Positions 19,669-32,134 are shown, numbered from the stretch's first letter. The stretch: 64,000 nt of DNA from Polaromonas vacuolata (GCF_012584515.1 NZ_CP051461.1:2165501-2229500), one strand, 5' to 3'. The notes: generated from the sequence alone by a model not told the origin. Numbers and translations: made by a program.

Positions 19669-20553
19669 ATGAAACCCATTATTGGCAGCATTGTTGCATT
19701 GGCAACGCCCATGCATGAAGACGGCAGCGTGGATTACCCCGCACTGCGCAAACTGGTGGACTGGCATATCGCCGAAGGCACTGACTGCATAGGCGCGGTC
19801 GGCACCACCGGCGAGTCACCCACCGTCAGCGTCGAAGAACACTGCGAAATCATCCGCGTTTGCGTCGAACAAGCTGACAAACGCGTACCCATCATGGCTG
19901 GCTGCGGTGCAAACTCTACGGCAGAAGCCATTGATTTGGCAAAATTTGCCAAACAAGTAGGCGCTGATTGCCAGTTGCAAGTCGTGCCTTACTACAACAA
20001 GCCCACTCAAGAAGGTCAATACCTGCACTTCAAGGCAATCGCAGAAGCCGTAGGGGATTTACCCATAGTGCTGTACAACGTGCCCGGACGCACGGTCGCC
20101 GATATGGCACACGCAACCGTGCTGCGATTGGCTCAAATACCCGGCATAGTCGGGATCAAAGAAGCCACTGGCAACATAGAGCGTGCGCAGTGGTTAATCA
20201 AAGAGGCGCCAGCTGATTTCTCGATTTACTCTGGCGACGACCCAACAGCAGTCGCTCTCATGCTGTGCGGCGGCAGCGGCAATATCAGCGTGACAGCCAA
20301 TGTTGCACCCCGCCTCATGCATGAGTTGTGTATGGCAGCCGTTAACGGCGATGTCAAACGTGCCATGGCGCTGCAGCTGCAGTTATTGCCACTGCATAAG
20401 CAACTGTTTGTTGAAGCCAATCCGATACCGGTCAAATGGGCAATGGCCCGTATGGGTCTTTGTGGCCCTGCGCTACGCCTGCCTATGACCCGGTTAGAAA
20501 CACAAAACGAAGCCGTCGTCGAGGGCGCTTTACGCCTTTGCGGCCTGATCTGA
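19669..20553 (+). CDS. dapA: 4-hydroxy-tetrahydrodipicolinate synthase
   Basis: This 294-residue enzyme condenses pyruvate with aspartate semialdehyde, the first committed step of lysine and diaminopimelate synthesis. The catalytic residues are recognisable: Lys164 in VGIKEATGN forms the Schiff base, Tyr136 and Arg141 lie in LYNVPGR, and Thr46/Thr47 lie in GTTGES. The length and start ([15 protein letters not shown]) are standard. It is followed after 17 bases by bamC, the common dapA-bamC arrangement of proteobacteria. Confidence 0.97.
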   Translation: MKPIIGSIVALATPMHEDGSVDYPALRKLVDWHIAEGTDCIGAVGTTGESPTVSVEEHCEIIRVCVEQADKRVPIMAGCGANSTAEAIDLAKFAKQVGADCQLQVVPYYNKPTQEGQYLHFKAIAEAVGDLPIVLYNVPGRTVADMAHATVLRLAQIPGIVGIKEATGNIERAQWLIKEAPADFSIYSGDDPTAVALMLCGGSGNISVTANVAPRLMHELCMAAVNGDVKRAMALQLQLLPLHKQLFVEANPIPVKWAMARMGLCGPALRLPMTRLETQNEAVVEGALRLCGLI

Positions 20554-20570
20554 TTTTTAAGGAAACCCAA

Positions 20571-21737
20571 GTGAAGACTCTGAAAATTCGCACCGATCTG
20601 CTCGCTTCGCTTGCGTCAGCAAAAAAATCGCTAACGCCGTCTTTAACACTTGTTTGCGCAGCCTTGGTGCTGAGCGGCTGCACCAGTGTGGGCAGTCTGA
20701 TGGAAGGTCAAAAAGTCGATTACAAAACCGAAGGCAAGAACACTGCACCTTCGCTTGAAATACCACCTGACTTAACCCAGCTGTCCAAAGACAACCGCTA
20801 TGTGGTGCCAGGCGCAGCTATTACAGCCAGTGGCATGCAAGCTAATCAAGTAAAGCAAGTCCTACCGTTAGCTGCCCTGAGTATTGGTGATGTGCGCATT
20901 GAGCGCAGTGGCAACCAGCGCTGGTTGGTCGTAGACCGCCCGGCCGATAAGCTCTGGTCACCAGTGCGTGATTTCTGGCTTGAGAACGGCTTTTTGCTCA
21001 CGCTAGACCAAGAAAACCTCGGCATCATGGAGACCGACTATGCAGAAAACCGCGCCAAGCTGCCGCAGGACTTTATCCGCCAAGCAATCGGTAAAGTTTT
21101 TGACAGTCTGTACTCTACCGGCGAGCGCGATAAATTTCGCACCCGGCTAGAGCGCAATGCAGCCGGTGGTACAGAAATTTATATCAGCCACCGCGGCTTG
21201 GTCGAAGTAGTGACTGGCGTAACAACAGGAAACAAACTAGGCGACGGCACTGTCTGGCAACCACGCCCGGCAGATGAAGAGCTTGAGACTGAATTCTTGC
21301 GCCGCATGATGGTCAAGTTAGGTGTGAGCAAAGAACAGTCTGCCGCTCTAGTTGCAGCCCAATCGACTCGCAGCACATCACGCATTGCAAGCCTTAACGG
21401 CTTGCCAGTGGTACAGATCGATGATGAGTTCGACCGCGCTTGGCGCCGTGTCGGCCTGGCATTAGACCGTACTGGCTTTACTGTTGAAGACCGCGACCGC
21501 TCAAAAGGCACTTACTTTGTTCGCTATGTGGACCCCACCACAACAAATCAAGAACAAGGCTTTTTCAGCAAAATATTTAGTGCGGCCAAGCCAACAGTAG
21601 CGCCGTTGCAATACCGTATTAGTGTCAAGAGCGTAGGCCAGGCAACTACTGTCAGTGTGCTCAATGACAAGGGTGAGCCAGAGACTTCGGGTAATGCCAA
21701 ACGCATTATTCAGGTGATTGCTGACGATCTCAAATAA
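20571..21737 (+). CDS. bamC: Outer membrane assembly lipoprotein BamC
   Basis: GTG 20571 is preceded by AAGGAAA and gives a 388-residue lipoprotein. A longer in-frame start would overlap dapA heavily. The signal peptide ends at the lipobox LSGC, near residue 35. The unstructured N-terminal segment includes EIPPDLTQLSKDNRY, the part that binds BamD in E. coli, followed by two helix-grip domains. BamC is an accessory subunit of the BAM complex that folds outer membrane proteins. It probably forms an operon with dapA and the MBL gene 24 bases downstream. Confidence 0.92.
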   Translation: MKTLKIRTDLLASLASAKKSLTPSLTLVCAALVLSGCTSVGSLMEGQKVDYKTEGKNTAPSLEIPPDLTQLSKDNRYVVPGAAITASGMQANQVKQVLPLAALSIGDVRIERSGNQRWLVVDRPADKLWSPVRDFWLENGFLLTLDQENLGIMETDYAENRAKLPQDFIRQAIGKVFDSLYSTGERDKFRTRLERNAAGGTEIYISHRGLVEVVTGVTTGNKLGDGTVWQPRPADEELETEFLRRMMVKLGVSKEQSAALVAAQSTRSTSRIASLNGLPVVQIDDEFDRAWRRVGLALDRTGFTVEDRDRSKGTYFVRYVDPTTTNQEQGFFSKIFSAAKPTVAPLQYRISVKSVGQATTVSVLNDKGEPETSGNAKRIIQVIADDLK

Positions 21738-21761
21738 ACCCATAGATCCGGGCCGTCTGCC

Positions 21762-22532
21762 ATGAGGTTTAAAAACCTAGGCAGTGGCAGCACGGGCAAC
21801 GCTACGCTGGTTGAAGCTGGTGGTAAAAATCCTTTCAGGCTGCTGGTTGATTGCGGGCTGGGCATACGCCAATTGCAAGTTAGATTGGCAGTCGCAGGTC
21901 TACAAACTAGCGACATCCATGCGATATTCATCACCCACGAGCATGGCGACCATATTGGTTGCGCTCGCTCGCTGGCGCTGAAGATGAAAATTCCTGTCTG
22001 GATGAGTCAAGGCACTCATGCAGCACTGCGTGAACCTGACTTTGCTGACTTCTTGCACATCGCAAAAGACGGTCAGCTTATAAACTTGGGCGGTCTGCAA
22101 TTGTTGCCGTTTACCGTGCCGCATGATGCGCGCGAACCACTGCAACTAACGTGTAGCGACGGCGCATCCCGCTTGGGAATACTGACTGACTTGGGTCATG
22201 TGACCGCACATGTGACGCAGCATTTGGCCGGCTGCGACGCGCTGCTGCTGGAATGCAACCACGACAGTTCTATGCTCGAAAACTCAGCCTATCCGTACTT
22301 TTTAAAGCAGCGCATCAGCGGCCAGCACGGGCACTTATCTAATCTTGCAGCCGCCAACCTAGCCCGCGACATCGCTCATCCAGGTCTTAAACACTTGGTG
22401 GCAGCTCATCTTAGTGAGCAAAACAACCGGCCAGAACTGGCGCAGCGATCGATCGCACAAGCACTCAACTGCGAACCACAAGACATCTTGGTAGCCAGTC
22501 CTAACGAAGGCACTGGCTGGTTAGAGTTTTAA
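21762..22532 (+). CDS. MBL-fold metallo-hydrolase (YycJ/WalJ-like)
   Basis: This 256-residue metallo-beta-lactamase-fold protein has THEHGDHIG as the metal-binding HxHxDH motif. Further ligands are probably in TDLGHV and the later His residues (GHLSNLAAANL, VAAHLSEQNN). The start FKNLGSGSTGNATLVE is characteristic of YycJ/WalJ-type proteins, which have been linked to exonuclease activity and replication/cell wall coordination in Firmicutes. In proteobacteria the role is not settled. It follows bamC at 24 bases. Confidence 0.85.
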   Translation: MRFKNLGSGSTGNATLVEAGGKNPFRLLVDCGLGIRQLQVRLAVAGLQTSDIHAIFITHEHGDHIGCARSLALKMKIPVWMSQGTHAALREPDFADFLHIAKDGQLINLGGLQLLPFTVPHDAREPLQLTCSDGASRLGILTDLGHVTAHVTQHLAGCDALLLECNHDSSMLENSAYPYFLKQRISGQHGHLSNLAAANLARDIAHPGLKHLVAAHLSEQNNRPELAQRSIAQALNCEPQDILVASPNEGTGWLEF

Positions 22533-22592
22533 CTCGGGCCAACATAAAAAACGACGTGTATTTGGTGATAAATAGTTTTTCACCCACAAAAA

Positions 22593-22610
22593 AGCCGCCC
22601 TAAGGCGGCT
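22593..22610. terminator. Bidirectional intrinsic terminator
   Basis: A perfect 7-bp GC-rich stem, AGCCGCC (22593-22599) with GGCGGCT (22604-22610), has a CTAA loop. T-rich sequence follows on the plus strand and six A's precede it, so it can end transcripts from both the MBL gene and the convergent small lipoprotein gene. Confidence 0.85.
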
Positions 22611-22630
22611 TTTAAGTTGATCTTAAAAAA

Positions 22631-22885
22631 TTAAGACTTTGGAGCTGCAGCAGCAGCTGCTTTCTTAGCAGCGTCCATTGCGGCGTCAGAACCCATGGCT
22701 GAAGAAGCAGAACCCATAGCGGAAGAAGCAGAGTCCATAGCTGCTGGAGCAGCAGAAGCCGCTTCAGCAGGAGCTGCCATTGCCGCTGGTGCAGCCATTG
22801 CCGCTGGTGCAGCTTCTTCTTTTTTGCCGCAAGCAGCCAAAGCCATTGCAGCGACGATAGCTGCCAAAACGAGAGATTTGTTCAT
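22631..22885 (-). CDS. Small Ala-rich lipoprotein
   Basis: This 84-residue protein starts MNKSLVLAAIVAAMALAACGKK, a signal peptide with an LAAC lipobox giving lipidation at Cys19. The mature part is almost only Ala, Pro, Met, Ser and Lys, with short repeats (PAAMAAPAAM, SSAMGSASSAMG) mirrored at DNA level. A good AAGGACA ribosome site precedes the ATG. Composition resembles small Ala-rich outer membrane-associated lipoproteins of Burkholderiales. The function is unknown. Confidence 0.75.
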   Translation of the reverse strand: MNKSLVLAAIVAAMALAACGKKEEAAPAAMAAPAAMAAPAEAASAAPAAMDSASSAMGSASSAMGSDAAMDAAKKAAAAAAPKS

Positions 22886-23401
22886 TTTTACTGTCCTTGA
22901 ATAATGGTAGAAAACAATTTCCGGAAACTGTCAAAAATTAGAGGCAAACGCCTTGGGTTAAATTTCGACTGATTAAAGTGACTCGAGCACCGTCAATCAG
23001 TTGGCGATTATAGGGGTGAATTTTAAAAATATAGGACAAACCCTAAATCGTCTGTGATATAAAAATCTAAGATCTACTTTTTAATTTAAGTCTCAGTAAA
23101 TCAGCCATATTTTTAACATTAATAAGCAACACAAATAAGCTCAGTAAATTACGCTCAAAGCGAGAAAAGTTATGCAATAACTACGACTGTTAACGATCGC
23201 ATAGCGAGTCGTCATCAGCACTTTTTTATACAAAAAAAAATTCACGCTATTAGCGGCTAGCCGCCCCTACAAACACCAAGCGCATGAGCCAAAAAAGTTC
23301 TCACTCTTAGTCAAATCTCACTTGAGGCCATGCTTGTCAAACCGTTAACGGTTTTTTGCATCAGTCGAAGTCACTTGCGACGGCTATGTTGTATGCCGTG
23401 T
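22886..23401. other. AT-rich intergenic region
   Basis: About 515 bases between the small lipoprotein gene (reading leftward) and the 3' end of the oxygenase gene. It should hold the lipoprotein promoter on the minus strand. I find no protein-like frame, no tRNA and no clear repeat. Confidence 0.6.
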
Positions 23402-24592
23402 TTAATCTTCAATCCAACCTGAGGCATACCAGTCGCCAAGTAGGTTCAGCACATCAAGGCTGGCTTTTGCCAGCTCTGCACGGGTCAGTCCCCTTTGATC
23501 GGCCAGACGCTGCATCAGCTTAGCGTCACTGCCTTTGGCTTTATAGCTCTCGCCATTGATGAACACATGGTTTGCGTCGTACATCATGCGGGTTTGTGCC
23601 GTCAAGTGAATATCTCCAGCACCTTTTTGCCAGTCTTGTTCAGCTTCATCAAACCATACCGAAGGTTTTGGGCTGGTCATGTACTCACCCAAAGCGCAAG
23701 CCACTGCCTGCGGGTCCTTTAGCGCATCAGTAATCGCTTGGGTTGCAAAACTAATGAGGGACGTGGGTAATTCAGCTGGTGTACTTGTAGCAGCTTGATC
23801 TGGGTCACGATACAAACGCTTAACCAGACCGGCCTCTTCTTCGTCCTCCGCAGTATCTTGACTGAATTCAGCCAGTCGTTGCAACAACTCTGACGCTATC
23901 TCATGCTCAGCCGGCGCACGAAAACCGATCGAATACGTCATGCAGTCAGCGCTTTTACCACTGGCGTCTAGACACTCGACTGCTTCGCCATCATGCGCAT
24001 AGCGCGGCGGCAGATACAGCATATCGCCAGCATGAAGCACAAACTCCTCATCGGGCTCAAAGTTTTGCAAAATTTTCAAGGGCGCGTTAGGCACCAGCGT
24101 GAGGTCTTTTTGTTTGCTGATTTTCCATTTTCGACTGCCACTAGCTTGCAATAAAAATACGTCATAGCTATCGAAGTGTGGTCCCACACCACCGCCGTTG
24201 GTGGCAAAAGAAATCATCAAATCATCAAGCCGCGCATCTGGTACAAAGCGAAACTGTTGAAGCAGCGCATGCGCGTCTGCATTGTGTAAGTCCACACCTT
24301 GAACTAATAGCGTCCAAGCAGTCTGACTCAGTGTTGGCAAAGCCCGCGCACCAAACGGGCCACTTTTCATAGCCCAGTCGCCACTTGTCTTGCTACCTTT
24401 TTCTTGGCGCTGAATCAATCGAGATTCAACCTGTTCGTCCGCAGCGAGCTTAAAAAGAGCGGTACGAGTGAGCAGTGGTTTAAAGCCAGGTATGGCGTTG
24501 CACACCAGTAGCGGCTTTTTCTGCCAGTGCTTTTGCATGAATTGAGTCGGTGAAAGACCGGCCAATAGGTCGAGAGGGTGATTTATATCCAT
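23402..24592 (-). CDS. roxA: Cupin-4/JmjC ribosomal oxygenase, RoxA (YcfD)-like
   Basis: This 396-residue protein belongs to the 2-oxoglutarate/Fe(II) oxygenases that, in E. coli YcfD/RoxA, hydroxylate an arginine of ribosomal protein L16. The iron ligands are visible: HxD in GPHFDSYDVF and the distal His in LPPRYAHDGEA. The N-terminus has the conserved HWQKKPLL segment, and the C-terminal part is the dimerisation/winged-helix region. The start MDINHPLDLLAGL is in the expected place and lies only 14 bases from the start of the divergent slyD-like gene. The L16 target is inferred from the family. Confidence 0.88.
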   Translation of the reverse strand: MDINHPLDLLAGLSPTQFMQKHWQKKPLLVCNAIPGFKPLLTRTALFKLAADEQVESRLIQRQEKGSKTSGDWAMKSGPFGARALPTLSQTAWTLLVQGVDLHNADAHALLQQFRFVPDARLDDLMISFATNGGGVGPHFDSYDVFLLQASGSRKWKISKQKDLTLVPNAPLKILQNFEPDEEFVLHAGDMLYLPPRYAHDGEAVECLDASGKSADCMTYSIGFRAPAEHEIASELLQRLAEFSQDTAEDEEEAGLVKRLYRDPDQAATSTPAELPTSLISFATQAITDALKDPQAVACALGEYMTSPKPSVWFDEAEQDWQKGAGDIHLTAQTRMMYDANHVFINGESYKAKGSDAKLMQRLADQRGLTRAELAKASLDVLNLLGDWYASGWIED

Positions 24593-24606
24593 GACACAAT
24601 TGTCTG

Positions 24607-25143
24607 ATGAAAATTACACCTCAATGCGCAGTCTCCCTCACTTGGACTCTAAAAGATACTTTGGGCGAAATACTTGACGAGCTAGACGAGCCGGTTGAGT
24701 TCCTTCTAGGCGGCGATGATCTATTGGCAAAGATTGAGGAATCTCTCCAAGGTCATGCAGTCGGTGACACGCTAGATTTGCACTTAGAGCCCGAAGACGC
24801 CTTTGGCGACTACGACGAAAACCTGGTTTTTCTTGAAACTAGAGCCTTATTTCCTAAAGAATTGGAAGAAGGCATGAGTTTTGATGGCGCAGCAATGCCA
24901 ATTGGTTGCAGCTCTGATATTCCTAAAGAATTTATCTATACGGTGACAGAGATCTATCCCGAGCATGTGGTGCTCGATGGCAACCATCCCCTGTCAGGCA
25001 TAGCAATTCGTATCAGCATCAAGGTCTGCGAAGTTCGCGAAGCAAGCGCAGAAGAAATAGATCTAGGAACATTGGGTACCGGCTTTTTTAAGCTTGAGCC
25101 CCTAATAACTGCAAGCAACTCAGACGGTAATACGCTGCACTGA
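24607..25143 (+). CDS. slyD: FKBP-type peptidyl-prolyl isomerase, SlyD-like
   Basis: This 178-residue protein has the SlyD layout: an FKBP domain interrupted by an insert-in-flap chaperone domain. Recognisable parts are SLTWTLKDTLGEILDE at the start and GDTLDLHLEPEDAFGDYDENLV in the middle, where the family has its hallmark EPEDAYG motif. It lacks the long His/Cys-rich metal-binding tail of E. coli SlyD, so it is closer to the short cytoplasmic isomerase/chaperones. It is divergent from roxA with 14 bases between start codons and converges on the glycine-zipper gene. Confidence 0.87.
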   Translation: MKITPQCAVSLTWTLKDTLGEILDELDEPVEFLLGGDDLLAKIEESLQGHAVGDTLDLHLEPEDAFGDYDENLVFLETRALFPKELEEGMSFDGAAMPIGCSSDIPKEFIYTVTEIYPEHVVLDGNHPLSGIAIRISIKVCEVREASAEEIDLGTLGTGFFKLEPLITASNSDGNTLH

Positions 25144-25154
25144 TGTCTCAAAGC

Positions 25155-25222
25155 TAGTCAGGGCCGCCTAGACAGGCAGCCCGGCTAGTAGTCAGGGCCG
25201 CCTAGACAGGCAGCCCGGCTAG
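25155..25222. repeat. Two tandem 34-bp units, each forming a hairpin
   Basis: A 34-bp unit starting TAGTCAGGGCCGCC is repeated exactly at 25155-25188 and 25189-25222. Within each unit GGGCcGCCT and AGGCaGCCC pair around an AGAC loop. The block fills the gap between the convergent slyD-like and glycine-zipper genes and directly abuts the latter's stop, so it may act as a double terminator, although it has no T run. Confidence 0.85.
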
Positions 25223-25223
25223 A

Positions 25224-25745
25224 TTAGTTACGAAATATCTGACCGTTTTCAACCCGAACGCGGTCACCCGTGCGCAGGTCGTTAGCAGACGGTATGTCGT
25301 AGCTGCGCAAACCACCCCTGTCTAATTGCACCGTAATGCGAAAGCTTTCGACCGATTGGCTGCGGTTATTTTTCTCTATTGCATTTCCGGCAAAAGCACC
25401 GCCCGCTACACCAGCGATCTGAGCCGCCGTGCGGCCATTACCAGAGCCAATTTGATTTCCAATCACAGCACCGGCTAGACCGCCAAGAATCGCGCCTGCA
25501 CCGCTGGTCGATCCACTGCCTTGGCTGCGTATCACTTCGATATTGTTAATACGACCGTATTCCGCATAGTTGGCCTGCGTATTACTCGATGGGTACTGCG
25601 CGGCCGGGTACTGACCCTGTGACGCTTGGTTGGGCGAAGGATAGTTTTGGTTTTGATTAGGATAATTAGGTGCGGCACATGCCGTCAGGCCGGCAACAAC
25701 GACAGCAGCGCTGGCGAGTGAGGCAAAGCGAGTAAATTTGAGCAT
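25224..25745 (-). CDS. Glycine-zipper 2TM lipoprotein (SlyB-like)
   Basis: I use ATG 25745, preceded by a GGAGAA ribosome site at proper distance, giving 173 residues; a longer start at 25817 adds an implausible extension. The N-terminus MLKFTRFASLASAAVVVAGLTAC is a lipoprotein signal peptide (lipobox LTAC). A Pro/Gln/Asn-rich linker follows, then a glycine-zipper 2TM domain (GAGAILGGLAGAVIGNQIG and AAQIAGVAGGAFAGNAIE) and a C-terminal SH3-like strand region. SlyB-type proteins sit in the outer membrane and respond to envelope stress. The specific role here is inferred. Confidence 0.85.
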   Translation of the reverse strand: MLKFTRFASLASAAVVVAGLTACAAPNYPNQNQNYPSPNQASQGQYPAAQYPSSNTQANYAEYGRINNIEVIRSQGSGSTSGAGAILGGLAGAVIGNQIGSGNGRTAAQIAGVAGGAFAGNAIEKNNRSQSVESFRITVQLDRGGLRSYDIPSANDLRTGDRVRVENGQIFRN

Positions 25746-25984
25746 GAAGTTCTCCAGTGATGAAAAAAATTCACCAGCTCGACCTTGAAATTTAAAGCAC
25801 GAGATGGTGTGACACAAATTCTATTAAACGCCCCTAGCCAAGCGTAAACAAGCGAAACAAAGCCCGCATCAGCGTCAGCTATTCGTAGTAAAAAAAGTAG
25901 GCCAGCGACTACGCCTTGCCCATCGATCCCAAGAGCCAAGCACCGTCCTTAAAAAACGCGCTTAAGTCTGCAGAAGTCTGAGCT

Positions 25985-26446
25985 TTATGTTTTACCCGTA
26001 CTGCCAAAACCGCCTTCGCCACGATCGGTTTGTGTCGAGAACTGATCGACTATGTTGAAAGCCATTTGTACGACTGGCTGAAACATCAGTTGAGCAATAC
26101 GGTCGCCTTGCTGCACGGTGTAATCCGCAGAGCCATCATTGGCGAGAATGACCGCAATTTCACCGTGGTAATCCGCGTCAATAACGCCTATGCCTTGCGC
26201 CACATGCACATGGTGTTTTAAAGACAAGCCGGAGCGAGAAGCGACTATTGCCACCAAGCCTGGGTCCATCATATTGATGGCCAGACCGGTTTTAATCAAC
26301 TCACGCCCACCAGGAGGAATAGTGATGGGACTGCTGATACAAGCCCTTAAATCCATGGCGGCAGAACCGTCTGTTGCGTACTCGGGCAAAGAAACCTCAT
26401 TACCCAACAATTCATTCACAATTCGGGCTTCAATTCGTCTGAACAT
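25985..26446 (-). CDS. dut: Deoxyuridine 5'-triphosphate nucleotidohydrolase
   Basis: This 153-residue trimeric dUTPase has all five motifs in order: [30 protein letters not shown] with the catalytic Asp, [11 protein letters not shown], and the C-terminal P-loop-like [11 protein letters not shown]. It splits dUTP to dUMP and PPi, keeping uracil out of DNA and supplying thymidylate synthesis. The start has a TTAGGA ribosome site. It lies downstream of coaBC on the same strand after 160 bases. Confidence 0.96.
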   Translation of the reverse strand: MFRRIEARIVNELLGNEVSLPEYATDGSAAMDLRACISSPITIPPGGRELIKTGLAINMMDPGLVAIVASRSGLSLKHHVHVAQGIGVIDADYHGEIAVILANDGSADYTVQQGDRIAQLMFQPVVQMAFNIVDQFSTQTDRGEGGFGSTGKT

Positions 26447-26606
26447 ATTTTTTTCCTAAGAGAGATTAAGACAAGCGACAAAGCCTGCAGAAGAAAAAAA
26501 TCTTCTGAATAAGCGATAACACGAAAGGAGTTTGACCAGCGCTAACAGCAGCTAGTGGGTGTCTTATATGCAATTGCAGCACTGTCGCTCAGGCAGTTTT
26601 AAAGCG

Positions 26607-27860
26607 TTATTGTCGTGCCATGCGTGCGGCAATTTCGCGTATCAGTGTTCTAGCTAACACCAGCTTGGGCGCTCGTGGCAGCGCCAAAGAACCCTCGGCG
26701 TCAACTAAAAGCAAAGCATTGTGGTCTTGACCGAAAGTGTCCGGGCCTATATTTCCAACTAACAGCGGCACTTGCTTGCGCAGTAGTTTGGCCTTTGCGT
26801 TAAGCAATAAATCTTCACTTTCAGCGGCAAAACCAACGCAGAACAATCGCCCTGCTTTAGCGCGTGGGCCTTGGGCAATAGTCGCGAGAATGTCGGTATT
26901 TTCAGAAAAAGATAACTGCGGCGGTTGGCCAGAACCCTCTTTTTTGATTTTTTGTGCCGCAGGCGAAGCAACGCGCCAATCAGCCACTGCTGCCGTTGCA
27001 ATAAAAATAGTCGAACGCTCGGCCAGCGGCAACAAGGCGTCCAGCATGTCTTGCGCAGATTTCACATCAATTCGGTTCACGCCGCGCGGCGCGGCCAAGC
27101 CGACCGGTCCGGCCACCAAAGTAACCTCTGCGCCGGCTTCACGCGCGGCCCGCGCAACTGCAAAACCCATCTTGCCGCTAGACAAGTTAGTGATGCCGCG
27201 CACCGGGTCTATCGCCTCGTAAGTGGGTCCTGCGCTAACCAGCACATGCTGGCCAGCTAAGTGTTTAGGGGTAAAAAAAGCAATCAAGTCATCCAGCAAT
27301 TGATCGGGTTCCAGCATGCGGCCATCGCCGGTTTCGCCACAGGCTTGAAAGCCACTACCGACACCCAACACATGCGCACCATCGGCGGCGAGTTGCTCAA
27401 AATTACGTTGTGTTGCGGGATGGGCAAACATTTCGCGGTTCATAGCCGGGGCTAACAGCAAAGGAACACTGGCTAGTGGCCGGGCCAAACACATCAAGCT
27501 GAGCAAATCGTCGGCACGGCCATGCAGCAGTTTGGCCATAAAGTCAGCGCTTAAAGGCGCGATCAGTATTGCGTCCGCCTCACGCGACAAATTGATGTGC
27601 GCCATGTTGTTGTCCGGCCGACTGTCCCACTGACTGGTGTAGACCGGCCTGCCACTTAACGCTTGCATGGTCACCGCGGTAATGAATTGTTCAGCAGCTT
27701 CAGTCATAACAACTTGCACCGTCGCACCAGCCTTAATCAAAGAGCGACACAACTGAGCCGACTTATAGCAGGCGATACCGCCGGATAAGCCAAGCACTAT
27801 GTGTTTTCCGGCAAGATCCTCTTGGTTTGAGGGTTGAAATGTTTCAGGGTGAGTCTGCAT
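26607..27860 (-). CDS. coaBC: Bifunctional phosphopantothenoylcysteine decarboxylase / phosphopantothenate-cysteine ligase
   Basis: This 417-residue Dfp protein makes 4'-phosphopantetheine in coenzyme A synthesis. The N-terminal CoaC flavoprotein domain (about 1-190) shows GLSGGIACYKSAQL, the His in HINLSREAD, the PAMNREMF motif and the catalytic Cys in FQACGETGDGRM. The C-terminal CoaB domain (about 200-415) has VSAGPTYEAIDPVRGITN and an FIATAAVADWR strand. It is divergent from pyrG and upstream of dut, a common proteobacterial pairing. Confidence 0.95.
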   Translation of the reverse strand: MQTHPETFQPSNQEDLAGKHIVLGLSGGIACYKSAQLCRSLIKAGATVQVVMTEAAEQFITAVTMQALSGRPVYTSQWDSRPDNNMAHINLSREADAILIAPLSADFMAKLLHGRADDLLSLMCLARPLASVPLLLAPAMNREMFAHPATQRNFEQLAADGAHVLGVGSGFQACGETGDGRMLEPDQLLDDLIAFFTPKHLAGQHVLVSAGPTYEAIDPVRGITNLSSGKMGFAVARAAREAGAEVTLVAGPVGLAAPRGVNRIDVKSAQDMLDALLPLAERSTIFIATAAVADWRVASPAAQKIKKEGSGQPPQLSFSENTDILATIAQGPRAKAGRLFCVGFAAESEDLLLNAKAKLLRKQVPLLVGNIGPDTFGQDHNALLLVDAEGSLALPRAPKLVLARTLIREIAARMARQ

Positions 27861-27884
27861 GCTGGGAATGTATCAGTTAACCCC

Positions 27885-27890
27885 TATAAT
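27885..27890 (+). promoter_or_regulatory. Possible -10 element for pyrG
   Basis: A perfect TATAAT lies 42 bases before the pyrG ATG, in the 71-base gap between divergent coaBC and pyrG. No good -35 hexamer is seen about 17 bases upstream, so this is only a plausible promoter. Confidence 0.35.
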
Positions 27891-27928
27891 TTCCGTTTAC
27901 CACCTCAGCGAAGTTAAGCTTCGTCTAA

Positions 27929-29599
<1,671 letters not shown>

Positions 29600-29601
29600 A
29601 T

Positions 29602-30459
29602 ATGAAACTTTGCGGCTTTGAGATTGGCTTAGACAAGCCTTTTTTCCTGATTGCAGGCCCTTGTGTGATTGAGTCCGAACAACTGCAAATGGACACGGCT
29701 GGTGCGCTTAAAGAAATCACTGCCTCGCTAGGCATTCCTTTCATCTTTAAATCCAGCTATGACAAGGCCAATCGTTCAAGTGGCACCACTTTTCGCGGCC
29801 CCGGCATGGACAAGGGACTGGAGATTCTGGCCAAGGTCAAACGTGAACTCGGCGTGCCAATACTCACTGACGTGCACTCGATAGAACATATCACCCAAGT
29901 TGCAAGCGTTGTCGATGTGCTGCAAACACCCGCATTTTTGTGTCGCCAGACCGACTTCATCTATGCGGTTGCGCAATCAGGTCTGCCAGTCAACATCAAG
30001 AAGGGCCAGTTTTTAGCGCCCAACGATATGCTTAATGTGATTGAAAAAGCCAGAGCCGCCGCACGCGACAAAGGTTTGGATGAAGACCGTTTCATGGCTT
30101 GTGAGCGTGGCGCAAGTTTTGGCTACAACAACTTAGTCTCTGACATGCGCAGCCTGGCCATCATGCGCCAGACCCAAGCGCCTGTGGTGTTTGATGCAAC
30201 CCACTCCGTCCAATTGCCAGGCGGCAACGGCACGAGTAGCGGCGGTCAACGCGAAATGGTGCCGGTGCTAGCCCGCGCAGCCGTGGCGGTGGGTGTCGCG
30301 GGTCTGTTTATGGAAACTCATCCAGATCCAGCGAACGCTATGAGCGATGGACCGAATGCTGTGCCGCTCAAACATATGCGAGCGCTGCTAGAGACGCTAA
30401 TGGAACTGGACCGAGTAACCAAGAAAAACGGTTTTCTTGAAAATAATTTTCAAGCCTAA
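29602..30459 (+). CDS. kdsA: 3-deoxy-D-manno-octulosonate 8-phosphate synthase
   Basis: This 285-residue enzyme condenses phosphoenolpyruvate with arabinose 5-phosphate to make Kdo-8-phosphate for the LPS inner core. Typical motifs are [12 protein letters not shown] at the N-terminus, [10 protein letters not shown], the PEP-binding LTDVHSIEH and the late [13 protein letters not shown]. No extra domain or truncation is seen. It starts two bases after the pyrG stop, so the two are co-transcribed and probably translationally coupled. Confidence 0.97.
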   Translation: MKLCGFEIGLDKPFFLIAGPCVIESEQLQMDTAGALKEITASLGIPFIFKSSYDKANRSSGTTFRGPGMDKGLEILAKVKRELGVPILTDVHSIEHITQVASVVDVLQTPAFLCRQTDFIYAVAQSGLPVNIKKGQFLAPNDMLNVIEKARAAARDKGLDEDRFMACERGASFGYNNLVSDMRSLAIMRQTQAPVVFDATHSVQLPGGNGTSSGGQREMVPVLARAAVAVGVAGLFMETHPDPANAMSDGPNAVPLKHMRALLETLMELDRVTKKNGFLENNFQA

Positions 30460-30529
30460 GACTAAAGATCAGTTTTTCAGCCCTGAATCAGACCTGATTC
30501 GTCCTAAATTTTTTATTCATTTTTTATAG

Positions 30530-31825
<1,296 letters not shown>

Positions 31826-31858
31826 GACCGCTTAGCCTGCGCTTTTTAAAAAACGCAC

Positions 31859-32134
31859 ATGACTAAACGCGTAGTCTGTTTACTGTTGCTGGCATTGCTT
31901 GCCGGCATACAGGCGCAGCTTTGGTTTGGCCGTGGCAGCCTGCCCAATGTGCGCGACATGCAGCACAGGCTGGCTGAACAGCAGGCCAAAAATATCAAGG
32001 CGCAGGTGGTAAATGATCAACTCTCAGAAGAAGTAAGAGACTTGCGCGAAGGCCTGGACATCGTCGAAGAAAAAGCGCGCAGTGAGTTGGGTATGGTCAA
32101 ACCAAATGAAATATTTGTGCAGGTAAAACCATAA
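31859..32134 (+). CDS. ftsB: Cell division protein FtsB
   Basis: This 91-residue bitopic membrane protein has a short cytoplasmic start (MTKRV), one hydrophobic helix (CLLLLALLAGIQAQLWFG), a coiled coil (about residues 35-65, RLAEQQAKNIKAQVVNDQL) and the C-terminal EEKARSELGMVKPNEIFV signature of DivIC/FtsB proteins. It acts in the FtsQLB complex that activates septal peptidoglycan synthesis. Its place directly after eno is the classic position. Confidence 0.93.
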   Translation: MTKRVVCLLLLALLAGIQAQLWFGRGSLPNVRDMQHRLAEQQAKNIKAQVVNDQLSEEVRDLREGLDIVEEKARSELGMVKPNEIFVQVKP

